Shown here: positions 15,501 through 22,970 of the stretch, in pieces
How positions within the stretch are numbered: the stretch's first letter is position 1
Layout: every line of letters starts with the position of its first letter
Source: Henricia sp. BOLD:AAB3569
Lineage: Eukaryota; Echinodermata; Asteroidea; Spinulosida; Echinasteridae
Assembly (NCBI GenBank): GCA_037783545.1
Contig: JBBELK010000032.1
Coordinates: 930,001 to 994,000, forward strand
Length of the DNA: 64,000 bases
Direction of reading: 5' to 3'
The notes under the pieces: generated by a model
The model's input: the letters and a program-made list of their open reading frames with translations, nothing else
What the model was told of the DNA's origin: nothing
Databases searched by the model: none
Translations under genes and position numbers: made by a program

Positions 15501-15745
15501 GCACGACGTACGCGTGTGCACCCAGCATGCACGCGCATCATATTGGGGCTCTGTGCTGCACAGTATCAGAAACGCACGGTATCCACAAAAGCTTCATTTT
15601 ATAGAATAATAATTGTTATCGAACACTGTCAGTAATCCTTTTTTTTGTTTTTTTATTTTACTTCATTTAGGCCATTATTGATGAAGCTTCATCGGAGGAA
15701 GACCCCAAGCTCCACATATATCAGGAACTTGTGTTGTCTGCATGA
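528..15745 (+). CDS. TTC37: SKIC3/TTC37, superkiller complex TPR scaffold, C-terminal 13 exons (5' part outside window)
   Basis: SKI3/TTC37 is the tetratricopeptide scaffold of the cytosolic SKI complex that feeds mRNA 3' ends to the RNA exosome. Exons: 528-651, 2422-2596, 4440-4486, 5788-5860, 6542-6592, 7814-7928, 8815-8958, 9363-9469, 10611-10766, 11300-11437, 12289-12416, 14036-14165, 15671-15745 (stop TGA 15743-15745). Every intron is GT-AG and all phases join, giving 486 residues against about 1560 for the full human protein. Visible signs are helical Ala/Leu-rich TPR-like stretches (AYEQALQLATDGG; AAVAELQKLKDQEG; LLALLALGVHLDD; AALQIVVSLMHEGRLQRADA; HYHLVKLHINKKD-type helices) and an acidic C-terminus ending YQELVLSA. 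Identification is by recognition of the family's C-terminal region, with no database search. Introns are crowded with MITEs. The first codon of exon 1 is split with an exon outside the window. Confidence 0.9.
1259..1301 (+). other. Possible alternative terminal exon of TTC37
   Basis: A pyrimidine-rich tract ending TCTTCACAG precedes 1259. Joined to exon 528-651 it continues in phase for 14 codons (RFLQAYKLQCLRHF) to TGA at 1299-1301, and AATAAA follows at 1333-1338. This would make a truncated SKI3 lacking the last 12 exons. The main model skips it because 651 also joins in phase to 2422, where strongly SKI3-like sequence continues. It could be chance; transcript data would decide. Confidence 0.3.
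2711..3166. mobile_element. MITE family C, copy 1 (TTC37 intron 2)
   Basis: About 450 bp. It opens with a palindromic module (ATATTGGATGGCTTTGAGGG, then GGTGATATGAGAATAT mirrored by ATATTCTCATATCACC) and ends with CAGTATCAGAAACG and a T-rich tail near AAGCTTCATTTTATATAA. Closely matching copies lie at 15192-15612 and inside 61011-61403; the tail alone recurs near 31400-31455. Non-coding. Confidence 0.75.
3384..3612. mobile_element. Fold-back MITE family H, copy 1
   Basis: Ends are inverted: GGGGCCAATTTCATAAAGC at the left and GCTTTATAAAATTGGCCCC at the right. Arms contain TTGATTAATC-like and TTTATAAAAATGGGTTAA motifs repeated in inverse. Elements with similar ends lie at 10012-10484, 35765-36002 and 45349-45697. 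TTC37 intron 2. Confidence 0.7.
4034..4172. mobile_element. Hairpin MITE family B, copy 1
   Basis: Begins TTAAAGGCACAGGCTCGTCA and folds around CCATGCCTTTGCTATGG, with arms containing GCAGCTCCAT and CGTGGCA in inverse. The right end is CCTTTAA. Better preserved copies are at 45020-45157 and 59088-59214. It is preceded by a degraded family J piece (about 3840-4018). Confidence 0.75.
4572..5442. mobile_element. MITE family Q, long copy (TTC37 intron 3)
   Basis: Ends are TTAAAGGAGTGTGACCAGAT at the left and CTGGTCACGCTCCTTTAA at the right, inverted, about 870 bp. The interior is AT-rich without an ORF. A copy with the same ends is at 28521-29077, with half copies near 1720-1830 and 45155-45350. 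This fills most of the gene-free space between exons 4440-4486 and 5788-5860. Confidence 0.75.
5985..6300. mobile_element. Degraded MITE family J
   Basis: Contains the family words GGTGTTTGTTACCATTGCTA, TCAACACTT and TTCTTGTCAACTCATGAAGT seen at 10900-11062, 37039-37300 and 43918-44160. Only part of the element is recognisable. It lies in the intron between exons 5788-5860 and 6542-6592. The 63-70 codon ORFs here are by-products of the repeat. Confidence 0.55.
7297..7467. repeat. Inverted repeat based on GATCCCGAGCTCGGG
   Basis: Repeats CCCGAGCTCGGG at both ends (7313-7325 and 7442-7453), with GTTTACACT and GAGTGTAAAC in inverse between. It looks like a short non-autonomous element in the intron before exon 7814-7928. 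The remaining intron sequence (6593-7296 and 7468-7813) shows no structure I can name. Confidence 0.45.
8081..8630. mobile_element. MITE family D, copy 1, with 160-bp terminal hairpin
   Basis: The right third is a near-perfect hairpin: GGTTTGGCCAATCTTAAAC and CCAGCTAGGGGTCCTGGGCA are mirrored by TGCCCAGGACCCCTAGCTGG and GTTTAAGATTGGCCAAACC-like sequence (8480-8626). The left end contains GACAGTTTACGCATCC and CACGTCACGTGGGCAGTC. A copy at 14208-14772 lies in the opposite orientation. The middle carries a CpG-rich part (CGTGTGCATGCGCG, TTACGCGTAACGCG) shared with 13239-13793 and 38617-39070. Confidence 0.75.
10012..10484. mobile_element. Fold-back MITE family H, copy 2
   Basis: Left end GGGCCAATTTCATAAAACATG and right end CATGTTTTATGAAATTGGCCCC are inverted. 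The inner part repeats GCTTAATCAAAAA in both orientations. It lies in the TTC37 intron between exons 9363-9469 and 10611-10766. The intron part before it (9470-10011) contains only unassigned sequence with scattered TTGACCAGT-type motifs. Confidence 0.7.
10900..11062. mobile_element. MITE family J fragment
   Basis: Carries the family J words GCTACCGTTTTACACGGG, ATCATGTGGTGTTTGTTACT, ATTGCTATCAACACTTTT and CTCGTCAACTTGTAAA. It is directly followed by the 120-bp hairpin element at 11069. Confidence 0.55.
11069..11190. mobile_element. Short hairpin MITE family F, copy 1
   Basis: About 120 bp, bounded by TAACACGTTGACTGCCGA and TCGGCAGTCAACGTGTTA in inverse. Inside are ACGAGTATACTCGTAGTAAC and CTACGAGTATACTCATAG. 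A second copy is at 14836-14960. No coding capacity. Confidence 0.85.
11496..11757. mobile_element. GTTAACCC-rich MITE family G, copy 1
   Basis: A GC-rich element repeating TTAACCC/GGGTTAA words: GCTGTTAACCCCGAGATTGC, CTGGCAGGGTTAACGAGCCC, TCTTAACCCGGGCC. The ends are loosely inverted (CCCACTACAATGCTTACCCC against AGATTTTGTAGTGGGG). A close partial copy is at 20117-20337. TTC37 intron 10. Confidence 0.7.
12675..13158. mobile_element. DNA element with TAAGCTTGTG ends
   Basis: Left end TTAAGCTTGTGTCGAGAGAC and right end ACCGGCACAAGCTTA are inverted. Subterminal ATCGCGGTATT and AATACCGCGATATT, and ACGATAT words, occur in both orientations. The same end (ATAAGCTTGTGCGGTATT) bounds the larger element at 60046-61443. 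The preceding stretch near 12480-12600 has imperfect GGCGGTCCGTCAGTGG-type inverted repeats. Confidence 0.6.
13239..13793. mobile_element. MITE related to family D, full length with 30-bp TIRs
   Basis: Left CAATAGACCGATCCAGTAAG and right CTTACTGGATCGGTCTATTG are perfect inverted ends, followed by CTCCGCC/GGGCGGAG. The interior shares the CGTGTGCGATCGAACAAAAAC and GCGTATTGAAACACGCAC parts with the 8081 and 14208 elements. Another right end of this kind is at 39040-39070. TTC37 intron 11. Confidence 0.85.
14208..14772. mobile_element. MITE family D, copy 2
   Basis: Inverse orientation of 8081-8630. The hairpin is at 14213-14375 (GGTTTGGCCAATCTTAAAC ... GTTTAAGATTGGCCAAACC around the GATAATGCCC loop). 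The far end has CCCACGTGACGTGCTCTCAG and GATGCGTAAACTGTCC. It begins about 40 bp after TTC37 exon 14036-14165. Confidence 0.75.
14836..14960. mobile_element. Short hairpin MITE family F, copy 2
   Basis: TAACACGTTGACTGCCGA at the left and TCGGCAGTCAACGTGTTA at the right, as in 11069-11190, with interior CTACTATAATACTCGTAG diverged from copy 1. Confidence 0.8.
15192..15612. mobile_element. MITE family C, copy 2
   Basis: Same organisation as 2711-3166: ATATTGGATGGCTTTGAGGG, then GATATGAGAATATACC mirrored by GGTATATTCTCATATC, ending CAGTATCAGAAACGCACGG and AAGCTTCATTTTATA. It lies in the last TTC37 intron, about 60 bp before the terminal exon. Confidence 0.75.
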
Positions 15746-15843
15746 AGATAATCGACGTCACTCCAAAAGGAGAAATATTAATTAGGTTCGCATTGGCCTA
15801 GGTTGGACTCTTGACAGCATATTGCATAGCAGAGTTCAGGGTT

Positions 15844-16890
15844 TAAAGGCAGTATACATCATTGGTAAGCCCTTACAAACAGTGTCATATAGTGTCATCT
15901 TCCTGTATGAATAAAGATATGCATTAATAAAACCAACCTCAGTAAAATTTAGCTCCATACCTCGTCAAACTTTTGAGAAAACAGTGAAAAACCGTGTCGT
16001 TTTTCTTCCGAAATTGTGTGAAACAAAATGTCGAGGCGAGTTTTTGTACTAGCGCCCTCTTGCGATAAAATACATTACTGCAGGGATAAGCAGGCACTGT
16101 TTCATGTTTACGTTTCTTCTAATACAACAGCCGTTTGATATGTGCGCAAATCAAGTACTGGTAGTTGTAATCCGACACCATCTGTACGCGCGCGCTAGCT
16201 GGCCGGCAGCCGAGGTCAATTATATATACTGTATACAGTGTATATGGCATACATGCACAGTACTATACCGTATTCGTTGTACACGGTACGTGTTTTTTAG
16301 TAAATGTGTGTGTGTCATTACAAAAAAAGAGGAAAATGCAGGATTTTTCTTTTATTTTCCGTATAAATACCATACACCCGCGCCACTAATCCTTCATAAT
16401 ATGACATAACACCCCACTGAGAAAGTGTAAATATGGCGAGGAAACATGAATTTAGGGGTGAAAATGTAATGTTTTTCTTTGAATTTTTATGTCAATTTTC
16501 AATGGGATATGAGGAAATCAGCTGATCAACTGAAAAGTTTTTACAACTTTTGTGAAAACAAGGTGACGAGTTTGTTGAAAAATGCATGTTTTTGTGAATT
16601 TCAAACTTTCGGCCGGTTTTGTAGAATATTGGCAATTTTTGTAACATTTTCACAAAAGTGGTAAATTAATTTCACAAAACACTTACATGTACTTCTGCAC
16701 CGCTGACAAAAAGACAAAGACCAAAGACATTCTTTATTTTTCTTAAATTGTGTTTATTTCAAATAAAGGCAGTATACATGATTGGTCAAATAGTGTAATC
16801 TCCCTGTGTGATTGAAAAACAACCTGAGTAAAAAATCAGCTCTTTACTTAGTCTAACTTTTGAGAAAAGTCAAAAACCGGGCCGTATTGT
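15844..16890. mobile_element. Intergenic stretch with two half copies of MITE family A
   Basis: 15844-16010 and 16768-16890 each carry the family A start (AAAGGCAGTATACAT.ATTGG), the ACCAACCTGAGTAAAA words and TTTTGAGAAAA. Between them, 16360-16660 resembles 60186-60470 (ATAAATACCATACACC, AGAAAGTGTAAATATGG, AAACATGAATTTAG). No exon is recognisable in this gap after TTC37. Confidence 0.55.
15910..15915 (+). terminator. Candidate poly(A) signal of TTC37
   Basis: AATAAA, 165 bases after the TTC37 stop; the first hexamer of this kind downstream. It falls inside a half copy of MITE family A (about 15844-16010), so the 3' end may have been supplied by the transposon. Confidence 0.4.
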
Positions 16891-17003
16891 CCTAAAATAT
16901 TGCGTGGTTATTATAAATCTGAGAATTTCACATCAATATAGGCCTATGTACATGTACACTTTCGCTCACTTCTTGAATAAACACGCAACATTTTGATACA
17001 ACC

Positions 17004-17106
17004 ACCCGATTTTTCCGAGCCGCATACGTTTCCCGTACGCGTATCATGGTCCCTTGCGATGATGTTACGCGTACGGGAAACGTATGCGGCTCGGAAAAAC
17101 TCGGTG
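17004..17106. repeat. Near-perfect GC-rich hairpin
   Basis: The left arm contains CGAGCCGCATACGTTTCCCG followed by TACGCGTA. The right arm contains TACGCGTACGGGAAACG followed by TATGCGGCTCGG. The arms of about 45 bp are nearly perfect around a short loop (ATCATGGTCCCTTGCGATGA). The flanks read ACCACCCGATTTTT and AAAACTCGGTGGT, so symmetry reaches the ends. It is either a recent small fold-back or a transcribed hairpin. Confidence 0.8.
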
Positions 17107-17480
17107 GTAATAGACAGTTTCGGCAAGCTCAAAATCCGCACGCGTATAGCTATCTGCCATGCATTATCTAACCTACATACAAAGTGACTTGCATTCATAT
17201 TTTTGATAGAAGGTTCACAATGTCTACTAAGCTCCATATGGGACTAAACTTCAAGCTCGTGACAAAATCCCATTCCTGTGTAAAGTTTGTGCACTCCCAG
17301 TAGATTAGTGCACTGGAAATGTCGATTTAGTTTGTTTTGCGGAAAATAGGCCTAGTCACACCCGTCTATCGAGATAGGCATGATAGGTGCTTGTACATTT
17401 TTTAATATTAGTGGTTATTGATTGCAATCCAGATCATCAGTCCCAAGGAAACAACCAAACTTGAGATAAAAATCGTGAGG

Positions 17481-17550
17481 GCCTAATCAGGATTTGAACC
17501 TGATACCTCTGACTCGCTAGACAGATGCTGTACTAGCTAAGCTATTAGGC
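17481..17550 (-). tRNA. tRNA-like sequence (tRNA pseudogene or SINE head)
   Basis: On the minus strand the ends GCCTAAT and ATTAGGC form a 7-bp acceptor stem. A perfect T arm follows (TCAGG TTCAAAT CCTGA), and the A box (TAGCTTAGCTAGTA) and B box (GGTTCAAATCC) fit Pol III consensus. The anticodon stem does not close with a 7-base loop (around TCTAGCGAG), so it is not a normal tRNA. A T-run follows 3'. Its head resembles that of 29221-29315, which points to a dispersed tRNA-derived family. Confidence 0.5.
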
Positions 17551-17715
17551 ACAGTTAATATTAATCCTGAGGGGGTATTACCATATAGTATTTCATATCA
17601 ATGGTGATCGGGCAACATACCACACATGTATGTTGTGTTCAGTCCCAAGTAAAAGAACGTATGATGTCAATTGCCATATTGATTAGCCGAAAATATGAAA
17701 CACCAATTAGTATTA

Positions 17716-17891
17716 TACAGTCAACATGGTCAAACACTGATAATAAGAGCACTGTTAAATACAAAGTAGTCATGCCTCTAACAAGGAAACATTTAGGTCC
17801 CAAGTCTTTGTTTTCGTTTGTTTTTAAGACTGATAATACTTGATTACTCTTATAACAAAGTAATTTATCAGTGTTATCAGTGTTGGACTGT
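17716..17891. mobile_element. MITE, TACAGTC...GGACTGTA type, copy 1
   Basis: Left ATACAGTCAACATGGTCAAA and CACTGATAATA; right TATCAGTGTTGGACTGTA. A related copy is at 19007-19143 with TACAGTCAAACACTGATAAT and the shared middle ACAAAGTA.TGCCT and AAGTCTTTGTTTTC. No ORF. Confidence 0.6.
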
Positions 17892-18002
17892 ATTTGGCAA
17901 CACACAAAGGGTGGCGCTTTCACTTGAGTAGATTTATGCACATATCAATTGCATCTGGACAATTGTATTGAATTATGTATAAATCTGCACCTATCTTGGC
18001 AG

Positions 18003-18179
18003 CCTGAAGGTGCTAAATCCGTCACTGGAAGGGGGAAAGGTAGGCCTTCCAGAGGAAGGGGGCAAAAAGGCAGCCAGGGGAGGGCCAGAGAAGGCCTAGA
18101 GGCAGAAGAGCTGCTCTCCAACCTGTTAGATAAGGCCAACCAGTCATCGATTTACCAGATCAGCGACGGCAAAGACTAA
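18003..18179 (+). CDS. Orphan terminal-exon-like ORF, basic Gly/Arg-rich
   Basis: A good acceptor (ATCTTGGCAG) is followed by 58 open codons ending TAA at 18177-18179. The start is rich in Gly, Arg and Lys (GRGKGRPSRGRGQKG, containing AT-hook-like GRP), and the tail is EELLSNLLDKANQ. I do not recognise the protein and found no matching upstream exon on this strand before TTC37's own end. It could be the last exon of a gene with distant exons, an alternative 3' exon, or chance. Composition and the splice acceptor are the only support. Confidence 0.3.
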   Translation, partial: PEGAKSVTGRGKGRPSRGRGQKGSQGRAREGLEAEELLSNLLDKANQSSIYQISDGKD

Positions 18180-18212
18180 GAGTATGCAAAACTTAGACTG
18201 GGTGAAATAACA

Positions 18213-18375
18213 CAGTAAACTCTCGTCATAACACCCCTGATATAAAGCTCTTCTTGATATAAAGCGCCCTGCCATTATTCTCCGCATCGTGTATGCATTG
18301 GTTATAGCACTCTCTGGATATAAAGCTCAAATTATTCCGGTCCCTTGAAGAAAGCTATAATGAGAGTTTACTGTA
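18213..18375. mobile_element. MITE with CAGTAAACTCTC ends
   Basis: Left ACAGTAAACTCTCGTCATAA and right TTATAATGAGAGTTTACTGT are inverted with TA-rich flanks. Inside, GATATAAAGCTC is repeated three times. Terminal sequence of this kind is typical of pogo/Tigger-like non-autonomous elements; that assignment is inference. Confidence 0.7.
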
Positions 18376-18752
18376 ACCCTAGAGCTCATTACCATGCACA
18401 GACACCCAGAATTTCCCATGTTATAACATATATATACCATATATATACTCTCCAACAAAAGAAACTGTGCATGGTAAAAATTGCTGTATTTTTTCAAGAA
18501 GGTAGAAAATAAACACCAAATTCACAGACAATATTCTCTGACATTGTTAGAAAAAGGTTATGCACTCAAAACCTGCTCATGGCATAGTGCAGGACTTAGG
18601 CATGCCTAGGTGTTGATTTCACAATAGGGGTCCTACTGGTTGTTATGTAACAGAATTCCATAAAGTTCAGGTCTCGTTAGCAAGCCGTATAAAAGGACTA
18701 CCCAAATGCCAGAAGAGCATTTTGCAAGATTGTGTCCAGTACTCAAAACGTC

Positions 18753-18963
18753 ATGCCGCGTCTGTCCTTAGCTGACCGTCATCAGGCCATTACGCATGTT
18801 TGGGATGAGATGGAGCGCCGATTATGTCAATTTCCTCAGCAGCCAACAAACCTGCAACAGCTTGGTAGAGATCTCGTCTAGGTGTGGAATGACATCCCAC
18901 AAGACTTTCATGCGCGTGTCATTGGCTCCATGAGGCGAAGATGCACAGCAAAGATTTTGTAAG
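18753..18963 (+). pseudogene. Decayed, internally deleted Tc1/mariner transposase
   Basis: Starts with a Tc1-like N-terminus (MPRLSLADRHQAI) and continues directly into the Tc1 C-terminal motif (VWDEMERRL, then NLQQLGRDLV, an in-frame TAG, and VWNDIPQDFHARVIGSMRRR). The helix-turn-helix and DDE catalytic core between them are missing, so the copy is both internally deleted and stopped. CCATGCACAG/CTGTGCATGG words at 18394-18476 may mark the left terminal repeat. It cannot make an active transposase. Confidence 0.85.
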
Positions 18964-19006
18964 CATATGTTCATGTACTGTTATTGTGTAAAGGAAAAGA
19001 GATTAT

Positions 19007-19143
19007 ACAGTCAAACACTGATAATTAGAGCACTGTTAATACAAAGTAATGCCTATAACAAGCAAAAGTTTAAGTCCAAAGTCTTTTGTTTTCAAGACTT
19101 ATAATACAAGATTATTTCCAAGGACCTCGTATTATCAGTGTTC
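19007..19143. mobile_element. MITE, TACAGTC type, copy 2 (partial)
   Basis: Shares TACAGTCAAACACTGATAAT, AGAGCACTGTTAA and CAAAGTCTTTTGTTTTC with 17716-17891 and ends near TATTATCAGTGTT. It directly follows the Tc1 remnant. Confidence 0.55.
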
Positions 19144-19491
19144 CATCGATATGAAGTTTGCAATTGATCACGTTCAAATGACATCACTTCCTACAAGATG
19201 TCATGGCATCAGGATTTTCAGCGTAATTTTTGGTGACGCGCTTCGGTTGCGCCGTGTTTCGAACAAATTTCGAGCAACACGCACGCATGTTTGGAACAAT
19301 TTTCAGGGTGTGCGTGCGCGTTCTTGATGGCGTTTAATACGCAGTAGCATTTTTCCTACGAAGATGGCATCTGTGAACGTGATCAATTAGTGGCCAGTTT
19401 GCATTAGAAGAGTTATGTTGCATTATGAAAATTATATATTATGATGTAAGAAAGATGCAGAAAAGTTGCGCAAACAAAATAGGCATCATAC

Positions 19492-21632
19492 CGGAAATTG
19501 ACATAGTACTCCATGTTGTTCAAGAACCGCTTGTCCATGGTGATATACATCAGTGCTGAATGGGGAGCTTCTCCTGGTGTCAGGTAGTCTTCCCGGGGCT
19601 TTTCCAGTGGCTCATGCTCACACTGACCTAACCCAACAGACCCACCCAATGCCCATTCATGTTTTCCACACACATGGTGGAGTAGGCCCCTCCATTTCTC
19701 CTGAAAGGTACGGGAAAATTCACTTATTAACCCTCGTAGCAGGTGATCCTTGAGACTGTTTTGAACAGTCTGTTTGTATTACGTGTACGGTATACACATA
19801 TAAGCTTGCCGTGGGTTAGCGCAGGCGCGGGCACACACCCCATAGGGGTGCAAAAACCATTTTCGTATCTGTATACAAATTGGAGGAACAAAAATCTGCA
19901 TGATACATCTTGAATTCGGATTTTCAAGTAGTCCTATCGAGTTGTTACTGAACTTGTCTATCGACCGTGCCTGGATGAAGAGCTTTTCTTCTTCATTCAA
20001 AAAATGTGTTTTTCGTTATAAATTTAGCTTTGCGGTGCTTTAGAAGCCATTCCTTTGTTGGGAGAGCAAAAATATTCACGTGCGTAACTATATGATGTAC
20101 GCCAGCGCAGCACGCGCTAACCCAGAGATTGCCTGTGAACCCTTACATGTTACCCCTGGTTTCCCTCTACAATGCTAACCCTGGGGTTTTGGCTGTTAAC
20201 CCCGAGATTGCCCTCCTTAATCCTGGTCACTGGCAGGGTTAACCAACCCCGGCGTAACGGTCTTATTTTGTCTTAACCCGGGGCGAAAAAACAGTAGTGG
20301 CCCCCGGGCATCTCGGGGTTAAGGATTGCAAGTACCTTACATCCTGATTAAATTGGCCTTTGTAAGGGCCCGATTGCAGATTTTGTTTCTGCAGGGTGGC
20401 AAAGTGATGATGGGATGAAGAAGTGATGGGCATATTAGCAATGGTGCAAAGTGGATGTGGGGTAAATTCACTCATACATTCCTGTATTTTTTGGCGGCAT
20501 TCACTAATGACTGATGTGTCTCTGACAAATTTTGCAATGTGTTCACTGACTTGGAATGAAATGCATAGCACATGCATTCTACTCTTTATAACAACCCTAA
20601 ATACAGTTTGCCCTTTGAGTTACATACCTGGCAGATGTCTTTTTTTTCTCGGAAGGGTTCCACTCCAGACACCCCTGAGCTGTAAGAGGACAATCTATTT
20701 GTAAATACTCAGCTCTGGCAAATGGTAAAAGAACGAGAGAGCTTGGCTGAAGCATATACCTCATATAATTTTCTCAAATATAGTTAGAGGTCCAAGTGCT
20801 CGATAAAAGCCTACGAAACACAAATATACATCAGACAGTTTTTTTTGGACAAAGACTGGACAGTTTTAAACCCTTTTTAGCTTGGCACGTGCTCATGCCC
20901 AATTCAGCGAATATGGAACATACCCACATAGTACAAACTACATGTACATGCCCCCATAAGCAAAACTGGAATAAACATGATACAATACAGACAAGACAAT
21001 ACCTGTCAGTAGAGTGGGCCATTTCTCCTCCATGTTGTTGGCTCTCAAAGGCGATACACCTATCATGGGACTACAAAGAAAAAACCCATAAATTTTTAAT
21101 GAACTGTTGTCAGCTATGTGTTTCAATCACTGTAGCACAATCCCACTCAAATGCATACACCAACCAAAAAGGTGCATAGTGCAATGTGAACATGTAGACT
21201 TGTTAGAAAATAACCAATGATTCTTAATCTGTTTTCCTTATGTCCGCCCCAAAACAACTTTGTGCACAGGCAATCAGGAGTGCAGGCCGTGGTTTAGGAT
21301 GAAGTACATGTAGTTCAGGGCGAAGTGGTTTTGGGGACGGTTAACCCTTATTTGACAGTTTTCTTAAAAGTTAGACGAAGTACAGAGCTTATTTTTGCTT
21401 AGGTTGGTTTTTATCATGAATATCTAATAACGACACAGAGGGATAAAACTATTTGTAATGGTTTACCAATCATGTATACTGCCTTTAAGTGTTTACTGAG
21501 AAAAGGCATTATCTGATTTTCTTCAACTCATAGTCTTACCTGGGAGCTACACCGGATAGATGTGCAGGGGTGGATGTGGCAAATTTTAGTCCTGCAGATG
21601 AACTTGGTCCTGGAATGCTTGGTGAAGAACTC
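19492..21632 (-). CDS. Five phase-compatible exons of an unnamed gene ending in a transposase-like segment (partial)
   Basis: Exons on the minus strand: 21540-21632, 21003-21070, 20628-20679, 20341-20545, 19492-19700. All have GT-AG borders and phases join, giving about 208 residues. The first part is Ser/Pro-rich (SPSIPGPSSSAGL, TPAHLSGVAPRSP); the middle has RSEHIAKFVRD and a His run (SSSHHHFATLQ). The last exon (EKWRGLLHHVCGKHEW, QCEHEPLE, ALMYITMDKRFL, YYVNFR) matches, from memory, a large uncharacterised invertebrate/fish family with conserved W..LLHH..H.W and C.H.PL motifs, likely transposon-derived. The usual continuation after the last exon is absent, and 18000-19400 holds other repeats, so the copy may be broken. 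No start codon was found. Function unknown. Confidence 0.45.
20117..20337. mobile_element. GTTAACCC-rich MITE family G, copy 2 (partial)
   Basis: Shares GGCTGTTAACCCCGAGATTG, CACTGGCAGGGTTAACCA and TCTTAACCCGGGGC with 11496-11757. It abuts the donor site of the minus-strand exon 20341-20545, so it may lie at an exon edge by recent insertion. Confidence 0.6.
21238..21491. mobile_element. MITE family A, right half
   Basis: Holds the central CGCCCCAAAACAACTTTGTG part, AAAGTTAGACGAAGTACAGAGC, GGTTGGTTTT and the end ATCATGTATACTGCCTTTAA. The left half is missing. Confidence 0.65.
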
Positions 21633-22365
21633 CTAAATGCACAGTAAAACATGTTAGCAAAAAGTTAAACCATGCAAGATTCCAACTTTGCCTTGTCCCA
21701 TGTTTTTCAGAAAGACATCGATTTGGAGGTTAGAGCCACAGTCACAAACCAGTCACAATGTTATTTTTACAATATGACAGTTCCATTTTTCAACAGCCAA
21801 ATTTAAATGCCTCAGACGTGTGGCTTAACTTCCTCCTTGCCAGGGCTAAATATGGAAGTTCAGCAACAAGATCAAAATGTATTTTATTTGCCGTTAATTT
21901 CATTACTTTATGCCTTGGGTAAGACAACAAAATACATGAAACAAAAGTACTGGTTTGTAATACTACATGCATATTTGTTTAACAAGACCTCCAACACTGT
22001 ACCTTGTACCTGTACACACACTAAATCACTGCATCATGATATAGGGCGATATAACTGATAGATTAGAAGCATACAATGTCGCAAGGCAAACTCAAGATTC
22101 GGGTGCTTCATATTTTGGCGCATGAGGGCTATTCAAGGCTACTATTTCCGGTAGAAAATATAAATGTTCACCCATGATGCGGAAGACAGAGTTCCGCAGC
22201 CTTGGAAAGCCCCCTGCCAATGTGGAATTCGCAGGAAACAGGACAAATCGTACCGGGGACAACTTGCAGCGACCTTTGTCAGGAATTTACCGGGACATTT
22301 TGTCGGGACATTCAGACTTTTGGCAAGAGTTTTAGTGCCACTTTTGCCGGTACTAAATTCTTATC

Positions 22366-22873
22366 AACGCTCCAGTTGGCAAACGGTCGAGTTCATGACT
22401 CGACGGTATTTTTTTAGTTTATGCCACAACTCGAATTTAAGGAAAATAATTATTGGAATCGATAACTTGGACGATTTTAAAATACCTTTTCCATTGGCAT
22501 TTCCGTCGCAAATGTTGCGTTTCCATGAAAATTCTGTGTTTTTGTCACGCCCGCCTCCATACAAAAGTGTGTGAAACTGCTGCCGGCCGAGCAGTGTGTA
22601 AAGAAATAGGGCGTGCGCGTGATGATCTGTTTGGTTTATGGCCGGCCGCTTTGCGTGCAATCATATGCAATATTTTTTTCCGTGATTTTTCTCTAAAACT
22701 AAGCTTTTGCGACGGAAATGCAACTTATTCTAAAATTGTCAAAGCTATCGATTCCAATAGTTATTTTCCTTAAATTCGAGTTGTGGCATAAACTAACAAA
22801 ATACCGACTCGACTGTGAAGTCGAGTTGGTACGACGGTCGAGTTGGCAGGCAAACGGTCCAGTTGACTGTAAA
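22366..22873. mobile_element. Fold-back element with about 150-bp arms, contains an empty TTAA site
   Basis: The left arm (AGTTGGCAAACGGTCGAGTT, AGTTTATGCCACAACTCGAA, GGAAAATAATTATTGGAATC) is mirrored at the right (GATTCCAATAGTTATTTTCC, TTCGAGTTGTGGCATAAACT, CAAACGGTCCAGTTGACTGT). Between lies GGCATTTCCGTCGCAAATG and its inverse. The same element is present at 63418-64000, where it is interrupted at TTAA by family A; here TTAA at 22437-22440 is intact. Confidence 0.8.
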
Positions 22874-22970
22874 CCTTTCAATATAAGTGGAGACTAGCTA
22901 AGATAATCTCAGCTCTTGCTTTATCATTTTTCATTGGGATGTGGTCTTTTCACCAGTAGAGCTGAGGGAT

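Noticed and set aside
17481..17550. Functional tRNA gene
   Set aside because: The anticodon stem does not close on a 7-base loop and the head is shared with another copy at 29221; kept only as tRNA-like.
22893..22910. AGCT(G/A)AGATAATCTCAGCT palindrome as a regulatory site
   Set aside because: It recurs with 70 bp of flank at 47602, so it is part of a repeat, not a shared operator.
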